Positions 62,203 through 64,000 of a stretch of DNA of 64,000 nt are shown piece after piece. The DNA is from Paraburkholderia saeva. GTDB lineage: Bacteria > Pseudomonadota > Gammaproteobacteria > Burkholderiales > Burkholderiaceae. The position numbers were made by a program, and so were the translations under genes. Below the pieces are notes generated by a model. That model saw only the letters and a list, made by a program, of their open reading frames with translations. It ran no database searches and had not been told where the DNA came from. Numbering within the stretch: position 1 is the stretch's first letter; each line of letters begins with the position of its first letter. The stretch lies in assembly GCF_907164555.1 (NCBI RefSeq), contig NZ_CAJQZC010000003.1, positions 558,001 to 622,000 of the forward strand, read 5' to 3'.

Positions 62203-63159
62203 GACTAACAGTGTGAAGAAGATCGTGTGCCGAATTGCCGCGTAATGTGACGAAAATAGCTTCACGCACACGCGACACGATTCCGCAGCCGTGCGTCAGG
62301 CGCAAAGCCACGAATGGTGCGTGAGGTGGATGTCGTCAGGAAAACCGTTCGACCCGGTTCGCGGCGAAGGCACGCGCGCAGGTAATGCGAATGACGCAGG
62401 CGAAACCCGGCACAAGCGCCATGCGCCAACGCAAGCGAACGGATCGAACGATTGAAAGTGGGGAGACGCTACGGCAGCAGCGACGCGACTTCGTCGGTGC
62501 GAACGGCGATGAATGCGCGTGCCGAAATGGCGTTGCGACGTCGAACTGAACGGCGGGAAAGGATCGTGAAGACGGACAGATAACGGCGAAGCGTGGGGCT
62601 GCCGTGTGCGCCGTCGGCGATGGTACGGTCAGCGCGAGAAACACTCGCTCGCTGACTTCGATCCCACCTTACCAAAGGTACTCGGACTCTCACGATTACA
62701 CTCGACTGGACGACATTGAAAACATTGCACGCCTCGCTCTGGCAAACGCAACGGCGTTTGGAGAAACGGGACGCCGGTCATTCGTGCATCCGTTCGCGAA
62801 CCGTGGTTCGCGGAATTGCAGCCCACGTTGTTGTGGACCGCAACATCGTCATGACGCTGACCTGTAGTTCAGGATATACGAGCCAATTTCAGCGTCAAAT
62901 CATTTCTGGAAGTGCTTGATGAGGGCTTTCCCTGAGGCTTGAGAAATAGGTATGTATCTGGAATATATCGTGCAGCAAGTGATATTTCGAATTCGTTCTG
63001 GTTTTTTTAAAGGCAACGCCGACATCGAAGCGGCTGGAATGATCCATACACGTATCGAGAATAAGAGGCCGATCGTCAACTGCGGGCAGCCGCATACAAG
63101 ATTGGTGTTGGCGACGTCGTTGCCTCCCGGTTATGCCTGCGTATTCCGGGGCCGCACGC
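62203..63159. other. Long non-coding stretch upstream of puuD
   Basis: 957 bases between the divergent-looking puuD start and the end of the ankyrin gene, with only short unconvincing frames. It contains the perfect palindrome CGCGAACC-GT-GGTTCGCG at 62795-62812. The right half (62860-63110) is clearly AT-richer than the surroundings. It may hold the puu promoter region near 62203-62330 and decayed sequence beyond. Confidence 0.4.
62795..62812. promoter_or_regulatory. Perfect 8-bp inverted repeat of unknown role
   Basis: CGCGAACC and GGTTCGCG flank the two bases GT. It is too far (about 590 bases) from puuD to be a normal operator and no gene starts nearby, so a small hairpin RNA or a remnant are also possible. 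Confidence 0.3.
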
Positions 63160-63708
63160 TCACGACTTCGCCTGCGCCTTCGCAAGAATAGCCGGCGTAT
63201 CCGGCGCGCCCATCCTGTTCGCCGCGTCGAGCGGCGTGAAACCGGCGGTATCGCGCGCGTCGGGATTCGCGCCGTTCGCGATCAGCAGATCGACGATCTC
63301 CGTGCGATTGAACATGGCCGCGATCATCAACGCAGTGCGACCATCGGGTGACGCGCCTTCGACGTCCGCTCCGTTTGCAAGCAGCGTTTTGATCACTTCC
63401 TTGAAGCCCTTGAAAGCGGCGCCGGCAATCGGCGTCTGGCCGTTGTCGTTGCGCAGGTTCGGATCGGCGCCGTGTTCGGCGAGCGTGCGCACGGCGTCGA
63501 CGTGACCGTGATACGCCGCAAGCATCAGCAGGCTGTCGCCTTTCTCGTTGCGAAGATTGGGCGGCACGCCCTTTTCGATCACGACCGCGAGCGTGGCTGC
63601 GTCTCCGCGCCTCGCAAGGTCGAATACTTCGCGTGCGACTTCGATGAGGTCGGGATCGATCGGCGTTGCGGGTTGCGAGGGCGCGGACGGGTCAGATTGG
63701 TGGGTCAC
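63160..63708 (-). CDS. Ankyrin-repeat protein
   Basis: A 182-aa protein of about four ankyrin repeats: GDSLLMLAAYHGHVDAVRTLAEHGADPN, GQTPIAGAAFKGFKEVIKTLLANGADVE, GRTALMIAAMFNRTEIVDLLIANGANPD and GFTPLDAANRMG. It is probably cytoplasmic and binds another protein. The start is a GTG at 63708 with AAGGAG before it (reading MTHQSDPSAP); the frame is open further upstream but without resemblance. The next gene upstream on the same strand is cut by the window edge. Confidence 0.85.
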   Translation of the reverse strand: MTHQSDPSAPSQPATPIDPDLIEVAREVFDLARRGDAATLAVVIEKGVPPNLRNEKGDSLLMLAAYHGHVDAVRTLAEHGADPNLRNDNGQTPIAGAAFKGFKEVIKTLLANGADVEGASPDGRTALMIAAMFNRTEIVDLLIANGANPDARDTAGFTPLDAANRMGAPDTPAILAKAQAKS

Positions 63709-63806
63709 AACGGGCTCCTTCAAAGGCACGCGGCGACGGGCGCCGTGGGGACTTCGTTCAGGATACCCAGTTTGCGCGGATGGCGCGCGCCTCTCATGGG
63801 TGAGGC

Positions 63807-64000
63807 TCAGGCCGCGTCCGTGCCTGACGCCTTGCGTGGGGCGCGTCGTGTCGGGCTTGTTGTCGTGCCGGTATGCGCTGTTTTGTGTGCCGCTTCGGCC
63901 GCTTCGAGCTGCCGCGTTGCCTCGCCCACAACGTGACGAAACTGCAGCAGCGCGCCAAGCGAAGCGTCGGGCGGTTGCAGCGCCGACCACAGCGCATCGA
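63807..64000 (-). CDS. C-terminal end of a gene cut by the window edge
   Basis: A frame open from base 64000 to a TGA at 63807, 64 codons including the stop. It reads ALWSALQPPDASLGALLQFR, HVVGEATRQLEAAEAAHKTA and a basic Thr/Pro/Arg/Lys-rich tail (TTTSPTRRAPRKASGTDAA). The amphipathic helix and tail look protein-like. No family can be assigned from this fragment. Confidence 0.5.
   Translation of the reverse strand, partial: DALWSALQPPDASLGALLQFRHVVGEATRQLEAAEAAHKTAHTGTTTSPTRRAPRKASGTDAA

Noticed and set aside
62952..63191. 79-codon plus-strand frame in the AT-rich part
   Set aside because: No ribosome site or family match, and it runs into the 3' end of the ankyrin gene on the opposite strand. 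It looks like chance.
1..64000. CRISPR arrays, insertion sequences, tRNA genes, prophage or integrase genes
   Set aside because: Searched by eye for regular repeats, transposase motifs, tRNA T-loop sequences and integrase signatures; none was recognised. A tRNA scan would settle the tRNA point.

Overview
The window is GC-rich, gene-dense chromosome of a soil- or plant-associated Burkholderiaceae bacterium, most like Paraburkholderia or Caballeronia. This is inferred from gene content: quinate/shikimate catabolism, two sugar ABC operons, DNA polymerase II, a SYLF protein and DUF2955-type efflux. It carries about 58 protein genes. No tRNA, rRNA, CRISPR array or insertion sequence was recognised, and three genes run off or lie close to the window edges.

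Left part (1-10 kb): a truncated lipoprotein gene; a divergent pair for protocatechuate formation from quinate/shikimate (fused 3-dehydroshikimate dehydratase and a shikimate/quinate dehydrogenase) with a well-formed promoter/operator between them; a family I.5-like lipase; a TetR regulator; an FAD amine oxidase ending in a terminator; an ECF sigma/anti-sigma pair; and a LysR regulator. 10-22 kb holds two sugar uptake systems. The first is a LacI-controlled galactoside operon (ATPase, GH42 beta-galactosidase, binding protein, two permeases). The second is a FrcBCA/RbsABC-like operon with its ROK repressor. In both, a GC-rich hairpin lies directly after the binding-protein gene, and palindromic operators can be read upstream.

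Centre (22-38 kb): a UspA-hemerythrin fusion and a large ATPase-type LuxR regulator precede a tightly packed run, napEDABC followed by ccmABCDEFGHI. It encodes periplasmic nitrate reductase together with a complete System I cytochrome c maturation machine for its di-haem and tetra-haem subunits.

Right part (38-64 kb): a minus-strand envelope cluster with two tandem LssY_C lipoproteins, a lipoprotein alpha/beta hydrolase, a SYLF protein and a small lipoprotein (the least understood system here, and my best candidate for something undescribed); a four-gene export operon (AI-2E/PerM-like permease, OMF lipoprotein, HlyD-type adaptor, DUF2955 membrane protein) followed by a small K+ channel; YjdM, a SulP transporter, an amidohydrolase, DNA polymerase II, DUF1428, an MFS transporter and DUF2891; and a putrescine-utilisation operon (gamma-glutamyl-GABA hydrolase, gamma-glutamylputrescine synthetase-like, class III aminotransferase) that ends in a perfect 17-bp hairpin. 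An ankyrin-repeat protein and a truncated gene close the window. Coordinates use the start codon I judged best; alternatives are given where they matter.
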